A DNA stretch of 64,000 nucleotides from Diphasiastrum complanatum (lineage: Eukaryota > Streptophyta > Lycopodiopsida > Lycopodiales > Lycopodiaceae), in contig CM055104.1 of NCBI GenBank assembly GCA_029204225.1, forward strand, positions 27,891,253 through 27,955,252, read 5' to 3'. The notes under the pieces are model-generated. The model did no database searches. It was not told the origin of the DNA and worked only from the letters and a program-made list of their open reading frames with translations. A program made the position numbers and the translations under genes. Of the stretch, positions 33,928 to 46,350 are shown piece after piece (the stretch's first letter is position 1; each line of letters starts with the position of its first letter).

Positions 33928-34357
33928 GTAGCGGAGTTATTTTCTAGCCTATTCTCAACCCAAGATCCAAACAATCTACATCAAGGAGATGAAGTTAGCT
34001 GTCACGCATAGGTTCGATCCCATGAGAGCAATAACATATACCAAAATTCAGCATGTATGGAAGATCCACATCTAACTCTAACATCCATTAACCTTAAGCA
34101 TTAACACTAGTCAATTAACACTACATCCATTAACCATACGATCCACAATGAGATAGAAACATGCTTCTCTTTCTCTCTCTCACAAAAAGCATAAGAAATA
34201 ACAATTCCAATAACATTTAGATCTAACAATCAGCAAAAATACAACAAAGCATGAGAGATGGAGGAAAAAGGATAGAGAGCAAGGACATTCACAAGTCCAT
34301 TCCATAAGAGAGCCAATCTGCTTATATTGATATGAAGACTTGAACATGAGGAGCAAC
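33928..34357 (-). repeat. Probable 5' LTR of G2 (right end unclear)
   Basis: It starts TGTAGCGGAG on plus (the LTR end in minus orientation), two bases from the PBS. The right limit is set only by where element B's LTR homology begins. Confidence 0.45.
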
Positions 34358-35247
34358 TCACTGTCAGGGTTCAGGGTTTATTTGTACATTTTACATTCAG
34401 TATGCAATAGAGTGATAGAGTGTGCTGAGTGAGAGTGTGTGTTGTTCTTCACCTTCTTTGGTGATTGCTTATGGTGAATGCTTGATGTGGCTTATCTGAT
34501 TATTGACATGGTATCAAAGCTGCGATAGTCCTGCATGTCTGATCAGTGGATACAGCTTGTCACAGGCTCCACAATGAAGTGAGAAAGTCCTTCACAGGAG
34601 GTGAAAGCTTGGAACACAAAAAACAGTTGGAAGGAATGCTTCCTTGGTGTATTTTTCAAGTTTTGGAGCCTAAAATCATCAGTGGGGAATGAAGACACAG
34701 TCCCGAAGGCATCAGAAAGGCCAAGGCAGCATCAGACATATTGAAAATCTGTTGAGTTGGGATATTTTTACAATGCTTCCTAGCTTTTGTGAAAAGTACC
34801 ATTTGTGAGAGAGGTTTGCCAAGAAATCTCTCATTTGTCTGTTTGGGAAACTATAGATTACACTAGACAGTGTCTAGTATTGCCATTCAGAGTTTATGAG
34901 GCTTCATACTTTTCACATTACTGATATTTAGATATAGAATATTTCCTTTGAAAGTTCTTATATTCCCTCTACTTTTCATCTTGTCCATACCAATATCGAA
35001 TCCACATGCGTGAGCTAGAAAGAATTTTAAAAAGTCATACATCCGCGTGCCATTCCGATATCGCATGTCTGTACCAATATCGGATCCATGCATGCGAGCT
35101 AAAGAGAATCCTGAACAGTCGTACATTCACGCACCATCCCATACAACCAAAAACATATACAGTTCTATGGTGTGATAAAATTTGGAGACAAGCTGTGTGT
35201 TCAGACTGAGCCATTTTTTTTTGTGATCCGGACTCATCTATCCAGTA

Positions 35248-36115
35248 ATGGCAATTCTAAGCGAGAGTGTCCTCAATGAGTCAAGCAAATTGGAAGGAGC
35301 CGACAACTATGCAGTTTGGAAATTCAAATTGAAGAACATTTTGATGGAAAAGGAGCTATGGGAGATCATGACAGGTGAAGAGACAAGGCCAGTGATTGAA
35401 GAAGATCAGCAGGCATTTGACAGGAGAAAACGGAAAGCCCAGAATGTCATCAACTTATCAATTAGAGATGCAATTATTCCCTATATTTCGGATTCAGAAG
35501 GACCAAAAGAAGCGTGGGATACATTGAAGGCGTTGTTCGAAATGACAAACAAATCTCGAATACTATTTCTGAAGACAAAGTTGCATACATTGCAGATGGA
35601 TGATGGTGCAACTATTACCGATCACATACTGAAGATCAAAGAGATTTGTGACTAATTAGCAACAGTTGGAGAGCGAGTACAAGATCGTGAGATCATGCAA
35701 TTGACATTGAATAGTCTAAGTGATTCACATCAGATGTTTGTGATGAGTATGGCCACAGGAGAAAATCTTCTAACCTATGAAGAACCAGGTGGAATGCTTT
35801 TGCAGGAAGAGTAATACCAAGAGAACTTTAACAGGGGCTATGATCAAGCTCTTGCAGTTAGAGGACGAGGTGGAAGATTTGGCTGTGGAAGGTATCAATC
35901 GAGAGGAGGAAACTCAAGTCGGGAATCATTTCAACAATTTCATGAGCAAGTCAATAATAGTCTGAATCGAGGCAATTGGAATCAAGGCCGAGGTCAAGGA
36001 CGTGGCTATTCAAGACAAAATAAACTTGGAAATTATAAGTACTGCAACTATACTTGGCCATTGGGAGCGATAATGCTTCGAGAAACGATAGAACAAAGAA
36101 AAGGCAAATGACAAG
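35248..36115 (+). pseudogene. Element B gag
   Basis: Starts MAILSESVLNESSKLEGADN and then YAVWKFKLKNILMEKELWEI, typical of a copia gag (DUF4219/UBN2). In-frame TAA stops at 35653 and 35812 both replace expected CAA. An Arg/Gly-rich stretch (RGRGGRFGCGRYQSRGG) precedes a damaged zinc knuckle (GHWER...CFEKR readable in a shifted frame near 36055-36085). Confidence 0.8.
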
Positions 36116-36231
36116 CGAACAATTATGCTGATCAACATCAATTTGATGATGATTGTTATGAAGACAACTATGCTAATCAACATCAATACGATGATGATCA
36201 ATATGAAGATGATATAGGTGAGAGATCAAAC

Positions 36232-37813
36232 TTGTTCATTACAACATTAATGACAAGTGATGAAGCTAAGGATACCTGGTACATTGACAGTGGTGCGTCC
36301 AAGCACATGACTTCAAGGAAAGAGTGGTTTTCAGAACTCAAGGAAACTCACAATGGTGATGAAGCTGGACAAGTCGATGGCCAATTACTATCTGTTAAAG
36401 GATTTGGACTGGTACCAGTGAAGCTAGTCAGCGGGATGATAAAATGGATAAGCAACGTGCAATATGTACATGGTTTACTATCAGTTGGGATGATGGCAGA
36501 TCAACAACTCAAGGTGGAGTTTGACAATGACAAATGTCTTGTCAAGGACATCAAGAATCACTAAAAAGTGATTGCTACAGGAGCTAGAGTCAATGGGAAT
36601 CGACTCTACAAATTGAATGCGAGTCTTTTGCCAAAGCTATGGTAAGCTTTGTTGATAGTTGCAGTGATCTTTGGCATCAATGATTTGGTCATATTAGTAC
36701 TCAAAGTTCATAGATTCTCAAAAGAGGTAATCTAGTTATTGGATTGCCTGATATTTCTTTTGAAGGAAAAATCTATGAAGGTTGTATTTTGGGAAAACAA
36801 CACAAAGAAAGGTTTTCCAAAAGTGGAGCAAGGAGAGCCAATGGCATCCTAGATCTTGTCCACGGTGATCTATGTGGACCAACATAGACTAAATCTCTTA
36901 GTGGCTACTATTACTTTATTACCTTCATTGATGATTATAGCAGATGCATTTAGATTTATTTCATAAGCAAGAAATCGGATGCTTTTGCTAAGTTCAGGAA
37001 ATTCAAGGCATTAGTTGAAAAGCAAACAGAATGGTGCATTAAGACTTTGAGATCCGATGGAGGTGGTGAGTATTTTTCAGCAGAATTTAGTGATTTTTGC
37101 AAAGATAAAGGGATCAAGAGGTAGACTACAACACCTTATTCACCATAGCAAAATAGAGTTGCAGAATGAAAGAACAAATCTATTGTTGAGATGGCCAAGG
37201 CGATGCTCAAAAGCAAGGGTCTGCCAAATACCTTTTGGACAGAAGCCTATAGCATAGCTACTCACATCCTGAATTGGTGTCCTACAAAATCCGTGGAAGG
37301 TAAGACACCTGAGGCTTTTATTGGAAAGAAATCCAATATTTCTCATTTGAGAGTATTTGGTTGTGATGCTTATGCTCATATTCTTGATGAGAAACGAAGG
37401 AAATTGGATGCAAAAGCTATCAAGTGTATTTTCCTTGGATATGATGAGAAGGCCAAGGCATACAAGATGTATGACACAAATGCACAGAAGCTTGTGATTT
37501 CTAGGGATGCTACATTTGACGAGATGGCCCGAGGTGAACAATCTGAAGTAATCATTGAACCTTTTGATGAGGGAGCGAAAGTACAAGTCAAGAAGAAAGT
37601 GGATTTTGATACTGAAAATCTAATGGATAAAGGCAAGCCTGATGCTGAAATCCCCAAGAGAGTACCTAAATGGTACTTATCAGTCACAGATGAGGCAAAG
37701 AAGGGAGATACTCCCGAATCTAGCGAGCAGGGAGAGCCTAGAAGATCAAGTAGAAATCAAACCTCTTGCAAGATTAGAGATGAATCTAGCCCTGATGGGC
37801 TCTGTGCTGAAGG
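36232..37813 (+). pseudogene. Element B protease and integrase
   Basis: Protease active-site motif WYIDSGASKHMT, then QYVHGLLSVGMMADQQL. After a stop at 36562 and a frameshift near 36625 come FGHIS, CILGKQHKERFSKSGARR, the integrase core (LDLVHGDL; LRSDGGGEY; then a stop-damaged QNRVAE) and an intact 223-codon run (37191-37862) with FGCDAYAHILDEKRRKLDA and IFLGYDEKAKAYKMYD. The run ends as a solo LTR starts at 37814. Confidence 0.82.
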
Positions 37814-38636
37814 TGTGAAACATCCAGCATCACACGTGTGGGGAACCACAAGAAATGTGTGAATGATCTTTACCATGCCTTATGGTGGCACACAGATCAC
37901 CTGTAGAGCAATCCTGCAATCTACCAACAGATCTGAGGCTAGAGCACAATCCAGAATGCTACAGATCAAAGCAACAATAATTTCTCACAAGTAGAGTAAA
38001 TACATAAGCAAAATAATGTATGAAAAATGCCTTCTACTCGAGTTAGAGAGAGAATACAATTACAAGCAAAATAGAATGAGATCCAATTTTGACATTATGA
38101 CATTACCAAAGCTTGATTCATAATTAGAAATGAATGAGAACCATATGTACATATATAGGAGAGCCAAAATTTGTGGTACCACTTGCATTCAATGCATTCC
38201 CTACACCTATTCAAGTGTAAATTACTACCATATTGACACCTAACAGCTTGCATATGTCCATTACTGTGTTTGCATGCCCTGCATGTGACTTCCCTAGATG
38301 AATTGGACATGTGTAGAACATGTATACTGACTTGCATTTTGCATGCACTGATTTCATGTTGCATGCATGCACTCTAACTGACTTTGCATGTCATCTACTT
38401 TTATGCATGTCTACAAATCTAGATCTATCTAACTCAAACTCGCCTTATTCTACAAGGTCATGTGCTCAATTCACATACCTTTGATATATACAATGAAACA
38501 AAGTGAATATAGTCCAAATATGACCATCCAGACATTGTGCATGTCATGTAGCTCAAGTTTGTACATGCTAGAGAATGATATTTACAACTTGTAAATGCAC
38601 AAGCAAGATGATTTTTCTCATCAACCCCTATAGACA
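37814..38636 (-). repeat. Probable solo LTR inserted in element B
   Basis: It interrupts the copia pol between integrase and RT. The plus strand begins TGTGAAACATCC, with CACACGTGTGGGG shortly after, resembling the end of the 58-64 kb family LTR. It ends TAGACA. There is no PBS, PPT or coding sequence. The 5-bp flanks (GAAGG and AGTTG) do not match, so the exact ends or the duplication are unresolved. It is rich in TGCATG hexamers. Confidence 0.55.
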
Positions 38637-38642
38637 AGTTGG

Positions 38643-39649
38643 ATGGCTTTTTATTCTTCACACAAGGCTCAAGAACCAAATACTTTTGATGAAGCAAAGG
38701 AGCACAAGGATTGGTGTGCGACTATGGAAACAGAAATGGAAGCCATATCGAAAAATAGGACGTGGAATTTAGTTGAGCTACCTGATGGTAAGAAGTCTAT
38801 CACTTGTAAATGGATTTATAAGATCAAATATGGAGCGGATGGGCAACTAAACCAGTATAAAGCATGGTTGGTTGCGAGAGGATTTGACCAGCAAGAAGGT
38901 ATTGATTTTGAGAAAACCTTTGCACCTGTAGCTAAGATGGTGACTATACATTCTATCATTGCTATTTCTACTTTCTATGGTTGGAAGATCAAACGAACGT
39001 TAAATCTGCTTTTCTTAATGGAGTGCTGGATGAAGAGATGTACTTAGTACAACTTCAAGGATTTGTTGAGCCAGGGGGAGAGCATCTTGTTTGTAAGCTC
39101 AACAAAGCCATTTATGGATTGAAACAAGCACCACGGGTGTTGTATTCTTGCATTAATGAACACTTCAAGCAAAGGGGAATGGTAAAGAGTGATGCTGATC
39201 CTAATCTTTACATTCTAAGGCAAGATTCAGATATAGTGTTCATTGTCTTGTACGTGGATGATTTGATTGTTACAAGAAGTAATGAGAGGTTAATTGATGA
39301 AATCGAATCAGATATTTCCAATGCTTTTGATATGAGTGATCTACGATTGATGCACTACTATCTTGGCATTGAAGTATGGCAAAAGAAAGACATTGTCTTT
39401 CTTACACAAAGCAAATATGCACGAGATTTGCTTTATAAGTCCAATATACAGGATTGTAAGCCTTTGAGTACACCTATGGATGTCAACACAAAGGTTACTA
39501 CATATGATGAATCTGAGAAAGTGGATGCTTATTTATACAGGCAGTTGGTGGCTAGTTTGATTTATTTGACATGCATGCGATCTGATATTTCTTATGTTGT
39601 TGGTGTTGTTAGTCAATTTATGCAAGATCCTAGTCAAGCACACTTGTGG
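38643..39649 (+). pseudogene. Element B reverse transcriptase
   Basis: Reads FDEAKEHKDWCATMETEM, FEKTFAPVAKMVTI, then after a frameshift near 38985 VKSAFLNGVLDEEMYLVQLQ, KLNKAIYGLKQAPRVLY, YVDDLIV and LSTPMDVNTK, stopping in VVSQFMQDPSQAHLW. The catalytic Asp of motif A is Asn (about 38996). YVDD is intact. The truncated end joins element C. Confidence 0.85.
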
Positions 39650-40902
39650 TGTCCTTGAGCTTGTGTACTCCCTCTTGATTCCATTTTCATCACAAAATGC
39701 TTTGAACTTGATAGAAATGTACTCAGCACCATTGTCATTCCTCAAGCACTTGATCTTTGTAGAAAATTGGACCTCTTTTGCAATCTTAAACTTGACAAAG
39801 ACATCAAACGCCTCATCTTTGCTCTTTAGTAAATAAAACCAACCCAACAAAATCTACTAAAATCAATAATGAAAGTCACATACACCTTAGCACCTACATT
39901 GCTAATTGTAGTAGCACCATGAATATCCAAATGCACAAGTTGAAAACGCTTATTTGACCTTGATGTAGATCTCTTGCAAGGTAACCTATGTGACTTTGAT
40001 AAAGTACATTGCTCACAAACATGATTCATGCTTGATAATGAATTGAGAAGACCAAAAACAACTTGCCATCACCTTCAATGAGTTGTTGTTGAGATTCCCC
40101 AATATCTTGTGCCATACATCTTGCATTGACAATTGCTCCCTTGCCATGCATCCAAGTTGGTTAGCAGCAAAAAATGCATCAAGTTTGAAGAACTTACCTT
40201 ACCTCTTCCCTTTTGCAGTCAATTCATCTTCCTTCCTGATCAAACAAGCATCACCATCAAACTCCACTTTGAATCCCTTTTCAAGCATTTGACTCACACT
40301 CAGAAGATTCTTAATGATAGATGGAATGAACAAAACATCCTTCAAATCCACATTCCTATTAGTAGAGGGGAAAATAGGAATTGTGCCAATCCCTTTAATT
40401 GCACACTCACCATCAATAGCCGTGTAGATCACCTTCTTGTCACTTTCAAAAGCCATCAATGATGAATAATACTCCTCATGATATGTCATATGTGATGTAG
40501 CTCCAATATCAATCCACCAAGGATCAATATATTCATGATTAGCCAACAAGCAAGATGACATAACAAAAGCATCATTTGAAGTTTGTTCATCAACACCATA
40601 TTCATGAAGAGTTAGCGGTTGGCTTCTCACCTTGATCTCTCTTCTTCTTGAAGCATGTTCATTCCTATTAGTAGAGAGAGAGATAGGAATTGTGCCAATC
40701 CTCTTGATTGCACACTCACCATCATTGGCCATGTAGATCACCTTCTTGTCACCTTCAAATGCCATCAATGTTATGAAATGTCATATGTGATGTAGCTCCA
40801 CTATCAATCCACCAAGGATCAATATCTTCATGATTAGCCAGCAAGCAAGATGACATAACAAATGCATCATTCGAAGTTTGTTCATCAACACCATATTCTC
40901 AT
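39644..40902 (-). pseudogene. Copia fragment C: protease to integrase, with internal tandem duplication
   Basis: The minus strand holds protease region WWIDIGATSHMTYHEEYYSS (about 40480-40540; the usual DSG reads DIG), LKDVLFIPSIIKNLLSVSQM, an integrase zinc-finger part (HVCEQCTLSKSHRLPC), the integrase core beginning (LVHLDIHGATTI) and CLRNDNGAEYIS...REYTSSRTPQ at the breakpoint. A 309-bp tandem duplication covers 40352-40902, so the DKKVIY...ECAIK.IGTIPI block occurs twice. Gag, RT, RNase H and LTRs are absent. Confidence 0.85.
40352..40902. repeat. 309-bp tandem duplication within fragment C
   Basis: ATTCCTATTAGTAGAG recurs at 40352 and 40661, followed in both copies by matching sequence down to ACACCATATTC. 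The second copy lacks about 18 bp (GATGAATAATACTCCTCA region). Confidence 0.9.
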
Positions 40903-42480
40903 CTTGATCATTGGTGACAATGTAAGGCTGGGATTAGAGATGTAGCTTGCGCATTAGATAAGGGTTTGGAGGGGAATCTTACCCTCCATATCATGTAAAT
41001 ATCCCATTCATTTTCATTATTGGAATAGAGAGAGTATTCCTTTCGTTGCTCTTTTCATTTGTTGTATTGTGGAGGGATAGTAGGAGAGGAGGAGGCTATT
41101 GTTTCATGAGCTAGTATTGTGACCTTTCTTATGTAATGTGTATGGGCACATGAATAGAGGTTATTGGCATCTTGTTGAAAATATGTAGAGCTCTTGTGAA
41201 ATGCTTGAATAGAACCTTAAAGATCTTGGACTAGGTGATGTAATGAAGCTATGGTGTAATATTGTGGCTCATTGCATTTTGTAGTCTTCAAGTAGAATCA
41301 AGCTTGGTGCCTATACTTGTTGTTGACAAATTTTAACACACCTCAAGATCATGCCTACAAGGCACACACAAAGAAATAACAGTGGAGCAAAAAAACAGTA
41401 GGAGAGCACACTTTTTCAATGACCTTTAGTTGCTTACCAGCAAATAATCCAATAATGAGATTGTTGCTTTAGTTCAAAGATTCTATTCTACAACTCTTGA
41501 ATTTCCAGAGTTGAATGCTTTCTCATAGGGGGCCGTGAGGGCTTTCACAATTGGCAGTCTCATTCTAGTGCTAAATTTGGCATCAACAATTGGAAAAGGA
41601 ACTATCTATACCGGTAAATGAGGATTGGCTTTCTCTTAGCTTGAAAGCCCATAAGATCCAATAATTGAGAGTAAATTTTCTTGATCGACTCCAACTGCAA
41701 CCCTATTCTCAAAGGCGTTTCTTTCATTGAAGTAATAGAATTATCTTTAGATGATGATTGTCCATGTTTAAAATTTTCTATTGAAAGTGTGTGCTCAATA
41801 GATCAGTCCGGTAATCAATGCATGATAGGTGGAGTTTCTCCTCATACACATCTATCCATCAAGGCTCAGACAATTATAACTTGATCCAAAGTACTACAGT
41901 TACTCTAACGAGTTAATAGCCCCATTTCTAGCACCATATGCTAGAAATTAGCAACTACCCATATCCTAATAGATTTACCTGTCTCCTATAAATTTGGAGA
42001 TATAGACTGAACTTCTTACACAAGCACGTATAGACTACACTCTGTTAGTAGTATACAATCTACTAAAGTAAGCAAATCTCCTCATAAGTAAGCAATTACT
42101 TAATGAAAATGTCTGTGAGATCCACACAATCTCAAGTATGTGCTGGAGTAAAGAAATTTAGAGTTCAAATAACAGATCTAAATCCTCGACTCTCTCAATT
42201 GATCAAGAATTACTCATTATCTTAAGAATCCTCGCATTTCTTTATAATCTTCTAATGACCTTCAAGTATAACTATTTAGAATCTTATGATTCGTCAATCA
42301 TAATTTATAGGATTCCAAAACCATACTTCATCATTGGAAGATATTGGAGTATATGCCTAACATACCACTCTGAAAATAGAAGAACCATTCTGAAATCTTT
42401 TCCTCAAGGAAAAATTACTAGATTTCAAGAATATTCTTTCAAACCAATTCTTAACCAGATTATGAGCTCCAAATTCTACA
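40903..42480. other. No recognised gene
   Basis: Sequence between copia fragment C and the gypsy G3 LTR region. TTTTAACA at about 41332 may be an LTR terminus, but no partner was found. Confidence 0.35.
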
Positions 42481-43034
42481 ATCAACCAAGTATTTGCGGT
42501 TGTCCAGGATCGCCTGCAGGTTGCCCGACGCCCCCCAGTATAAAGTCCTCACAACAGGATTCTAGTCTAAGCATACCATACAAAGCAACAACACATGGGA
42601 ACCAGTGGAGGTTAAACCAACCCAACCAAACTTAGATCGTACGGATCTAGCCCCCAAGCTATGGATCAATCAGAGTCATGGAAAGAGGAGTCACACCAGC
42701 AGCATGTAGCTACTAATCACAAAATCAAGCATACACTAGTGAGAGACCAGCAGGTATACTTATACCCTCCGAGGCCCATGCACCACTAGTAGTGCACTGT
42801 GACACTTCACTAAACACCTCTGCAACCTATCTGCTCCACGTCATCCAGTTTCCTAATGACTCACTGATAGACCCATACCAACTCCACCACCATGTGTTTA
42901 GGCCTACAACAATTAATCATGACCATGTACACATAAGGGCCCCAATTCCCTTATAGTCACAATTAACTTACGGGTTGTTGGTCTACCGGTCGCTAGCATG
43001 GACACGCTACCCAAGACCAATCATGGGCATGACA
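42481..43034 (-). repeat. Probable 3' LTR of gypsy G3 (left end unclear)
   Basis: On the minus strand a PPT (AAGGAGGGAAGA, about 43036-43047) is followed by TGTCATGCCCATG, giving an LTR start at 43034. The left end is a guess. Confidence 0.45.
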
Positions 43035-46000
43035 TTCTTCCCTCCTTATTCAAGTTCTGTCCTCAAAACTTAAAACTGGAAAAGTTCCTCCTCAAGCTTC
43101 CATCCTGTTCCCAGGAATCGTCATCATCCGTACATCCCCTCCATCGAACCAGATGCTCGGTAACTATACGATTTCTCAATCGTTTGGTTCTTGTATCCAA
43201 GATCTTTTCGGGTTCTAGACGAGTCACACCCGATGATTCATCCAACAGGTCCAACTGATCTCTAGATCCAAGATGCTCTTCTTCATGACTCTTTTTGAGA
43301 CGACTAACGTGAAATACGGGATGCACTTGCGATCCTTCCGGGAGTTCCAATTGGTAAGCTAAGGATCCGATTTTTTTCAATATCTTAAACGGTCCTGTAT
43401 ATCTAGGGGACAAATTATAATGCTTGCCGGTACGCATTGCACTTGAATCCTTCAGATTCTCAAATATACCCAGTCTCCCAATTGGAAGTCTGTCGGTGAT
43501 CTTTTCAGATTTGCATAATGTCTATCCCTATCCTAGGCACTCTGAACATTTTCATGTGCAATCCGTAGCATTTCCTGCATATCGTGTAGGAAATCCGCTA
43601 CTTTCTGAAACTTGATCGTTTGAGTGTCAACCACGATGGGTGACCTAGGCTTGAAACCGTAATAAGCATAAATGGGCTATAACCGGTAGCTGAATGCTTC
43701 TATTATAGGCAAACTCGATCAATGGAAGGTACTTTTTCCAATCAGATTGTCGTCTGGAAACATATGCCCAAAGCATTTGTTTCATCGTTTGATTTGTTGT
43801 TTCCGTCTGTCCATCCGTCTTAGGATGATAAGAAGAATTCAAGCTCAGTGTCGTCTCTAGTTTAGCAAACACGGCCGGCCAAAAGTGAACGATGAACTTC
43901 GGATTGCGATCGCTCACAATATCATTTGGTACTCCGTAAAGCCTAAACATACGCTCTACAAATATCTGAGCTAAATTAGAAGCCTTCGCGATGCTCTTTA
44001 CTGGAATAAACGTAGCCAATTTGGTAAGACGGTCGACCACAATCCAAATTGCATCATGTTGTTTATTCGTCCGTGGTAACCCAACCACAAAATCCATGGA
44101 AATACTATCCCATCTCTTATCAAGAATATCCAATGGATGCAACAAACTGCCAGCCTTATGGCGTTCAGCTTTATTCAACTGGCATTGGTCACACTTGACC
44201 ACATAAGATTCTACAAAGGGCTTAAGTTTTGGCCAATAAAGATCCCTTTGTACTAAATCCAATGTACGATGTATGCTGAGATGTCCTGTGCATGAGTCAT
44301 GACATTCATAAAGAATTTTATTCTTAACAGCATCCACATCAGGCACACAAACCTTCCCTTTCCTGAACAATAGTCCATTTCGGATAGAGAAGTCCTCAGT
44401 ACCCTTTACATCCTTCCCTCCAGACTGATCACCATGATCATCAATCTCGCTTGATAAAACTGCTAGAACCCTATTCCAGAGTGGTCCAAAATGCGGGTCT
44501 TTCTCATAAAGACCTCTCAGGGAGAGATAAAATCCGTACTGATCTCAGTGAAGGAAAGTTCGTTCACTTCACCAATTCGACTAAGTGCATCAGCCACCTG
44601 ATTAGATGAGCCCTTGATATACCGCACGTCAAAGTCAAATTCTTGCATGAGTTCTGCCCATCTGGCCTTATGACCTCGCAAATCATTCTGATTACAAAAA
44701 TACTTTAAAGGTTGATGATCCGTATTAACCACAAATTTATTACCGTACAAGTAATGCCTCCATGATTTCAAAGCATGGATCACAACAAAAAGCTCTTTTT
44801 CCTGAGTGCTGTACCTGACCAATTAATTTCTTACTCTCAAAGGCAACGGGTTGACCCTCCTATAAGAGAACAGCTCCAATAGCCATATCACTCGCGTCAG
44901 TGTTAATGAAGAATGACAAATGAATCTGCTATTCTCAAAACTGGAGCTGAGGCAATTAGAAGCTTGAGTTTGCGAAAACTCACATCTAATTTCTTATTCC
45001 ATCTAATAGGAGGACTTGGCCTACTCCTTTCAACATATTGTTGAGAGGTGTAGCAATCTTCGAGTACTCCTCTACAAATCTATGGAAAAACACAGTGAAA
45101 CCTAAGAATGACTTAAGTTCACGCACCATTTTAGGAATTGGCCATTCCACTACCGTCTTCACCTTTTCTTCGTCAATCTTGATCCCAAAGGAGGTAATCT
45201 TATGACCAAGGTAAAGAAGTTCCTTCTTGAAGAATTTGCACTTTGATTCTTTCGCATAAAGCTTCTCTTGTCTTAAGATATGTAAGACAATATGAAGATG
45301 CTTAAAATGCTCTTTGAGTGTTCTGCTATAGATCAGAATATCGTCCAGAAACACTACTATGAACTTCCCCAAATATGGACGAAATAAATCGTTCATCATT
45401 TGCTGGAAAGTAGCCGGAGCATTTGTCAAACCAAAGGGCAATACAAGAAACTCGTAGTGGCCAAACCTGGTCCTAAAACCAGTTTTAGATACATCTTCTG
45501 GATGTATCCTAATCTGATGGTATCCCGTACGTAGATCAATTTTCGTGAAGTATTAAGCTCCATTCAATAGATCTATGAGGTCATCCATCCTGGGCAACGG
45601 GTATTTATTTTTAACTGTTAGTTTGTTTAGACCCTTGTAATCTACACATAGTCGGAAACTCCCATCTTTTTTACTCTTAAGAAGGACAGGTGCTCCCCAT
45701 GGAGATTTACTTGGTCTTATGTGTCCCATCCTGAGATGCTCCTCGATCTGCCTAGCCACTTCCTCCTCTTCCTTCTGACTAAACCGATATGGTTGTCTGA
45801 AGATAGGGCGACTATCGTGAAAAAGATCTATCTTATGATCCACCGACCGAGCGGGTGGTAGTCCATAAGGTAGCTGCTTCAGAAAAATTTCACTAAACTC
45901 TTGCTTTAAATCTTGCAAAAGCTATTGTTCCTTATGCGAATTTTTGGTGGTAAAGCATGAAAACACATTTACATCTCCAACATCACAATGCATACGAGAT

Positions 46001-46350
46001 TTCAAAAGCAAGTGAAAGAGTTCATACTCAGAATCATGAAGTTTCTCAATTAATTCAGCCGAGAAAATCATCGGCGATGGAAGTACATCGGTCTCTCCAA
46101 AAATAGAGACAATCTGATCAAACTTATTTTTAAATACCATAGAATGATTTTTAAAATCTATCTCTAAAGAGTCTAATTTGCCAAAAAAACATTCATAGCC
46201 CAAAATCACATCAGTATGGTGGTCTAGATTCATGACATGGAAATCCAACGGCTCAACATAGTCCTGCATCCAAAGCTCTAAGTTTGAGACTTTGACATCC
46301 CAAATCTCTGTTGCGGCCACTCGTAAGGCACTGGGGGGCACCGGGGCCAA
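43035..46350 (-). mobile_element. Ty3/gypsy chromovirus G3, pol region
   Basis: Minus strand: protease (about 45922-46350; PLDFHVMNLDHHTDVILGYE), protease-RT linker ([20 protein letters not shown]), RT (45553-45918 and 44986-45441; [25 protein letters not shown]), RNase H (44517-44985; YSTQEKELFVVIHALKSWRH, TDHQPLKYF), integrase (43645-44370) and integrase C-terminus with chromodomain (43063-43437; LSPRYTGPFKILKKIG, HLVRWRGCTDDDDSWEQ). It has gaps and stops between blocks. Gag, PBS and 5' LTR are absent; a GC-rich patch abuts the protease. It is related to, but distinct from, G1, and it keeps the original domain order. Confidence 0.87.
43645..44370 (-). pseudogene. G3 integrase (long open frame)
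   Basis: A 241-codon open frame. It shows the zinc finger (GHLSIHRTLDLVQRDLYWPK, CDQCQLNKAERHKAG), the first Asp in SMDFVVGLPRT, the second in NDIVSDRNPKF and the Glu in TDGQTETTNQT. It starts inside RKGKVCVPDVDAV, so its first codon is not a true start. The core residues are retained, but the element as a whole is fragmented. Confidence 0.85.

Larger units (their letters stand above)
34358..39649 (+). mobile_element. Decayed copia element B (same family as A)
   Basis: Plus-strand copia. It has a 5'-truncated LTR (about 34358-34507), PBS TGGTATCAAAGC (34508-34519), leader matching element A, gag (35248-36115), protease WYIDSGASKHMTS (about 36271), GAG-pre-integrase and integrase (36600-37350; LRSDGGGEY at about 37047), a second pol part (37191-37813), an 823-bp insertion and then RT (38643-39649; ITCKWIYKIKYGADGQLNQY, IVLYVDDLIV). 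RNase H and the 3' LTR are missing. At least ten in-frame stops occur, mostly TAG/TAA/TGA where CAG/CAA/CGA/TGG is expected. RT motif A reads QTNVKSAF instead of the usual Asp. It is inactive. Confidence 0.88.
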
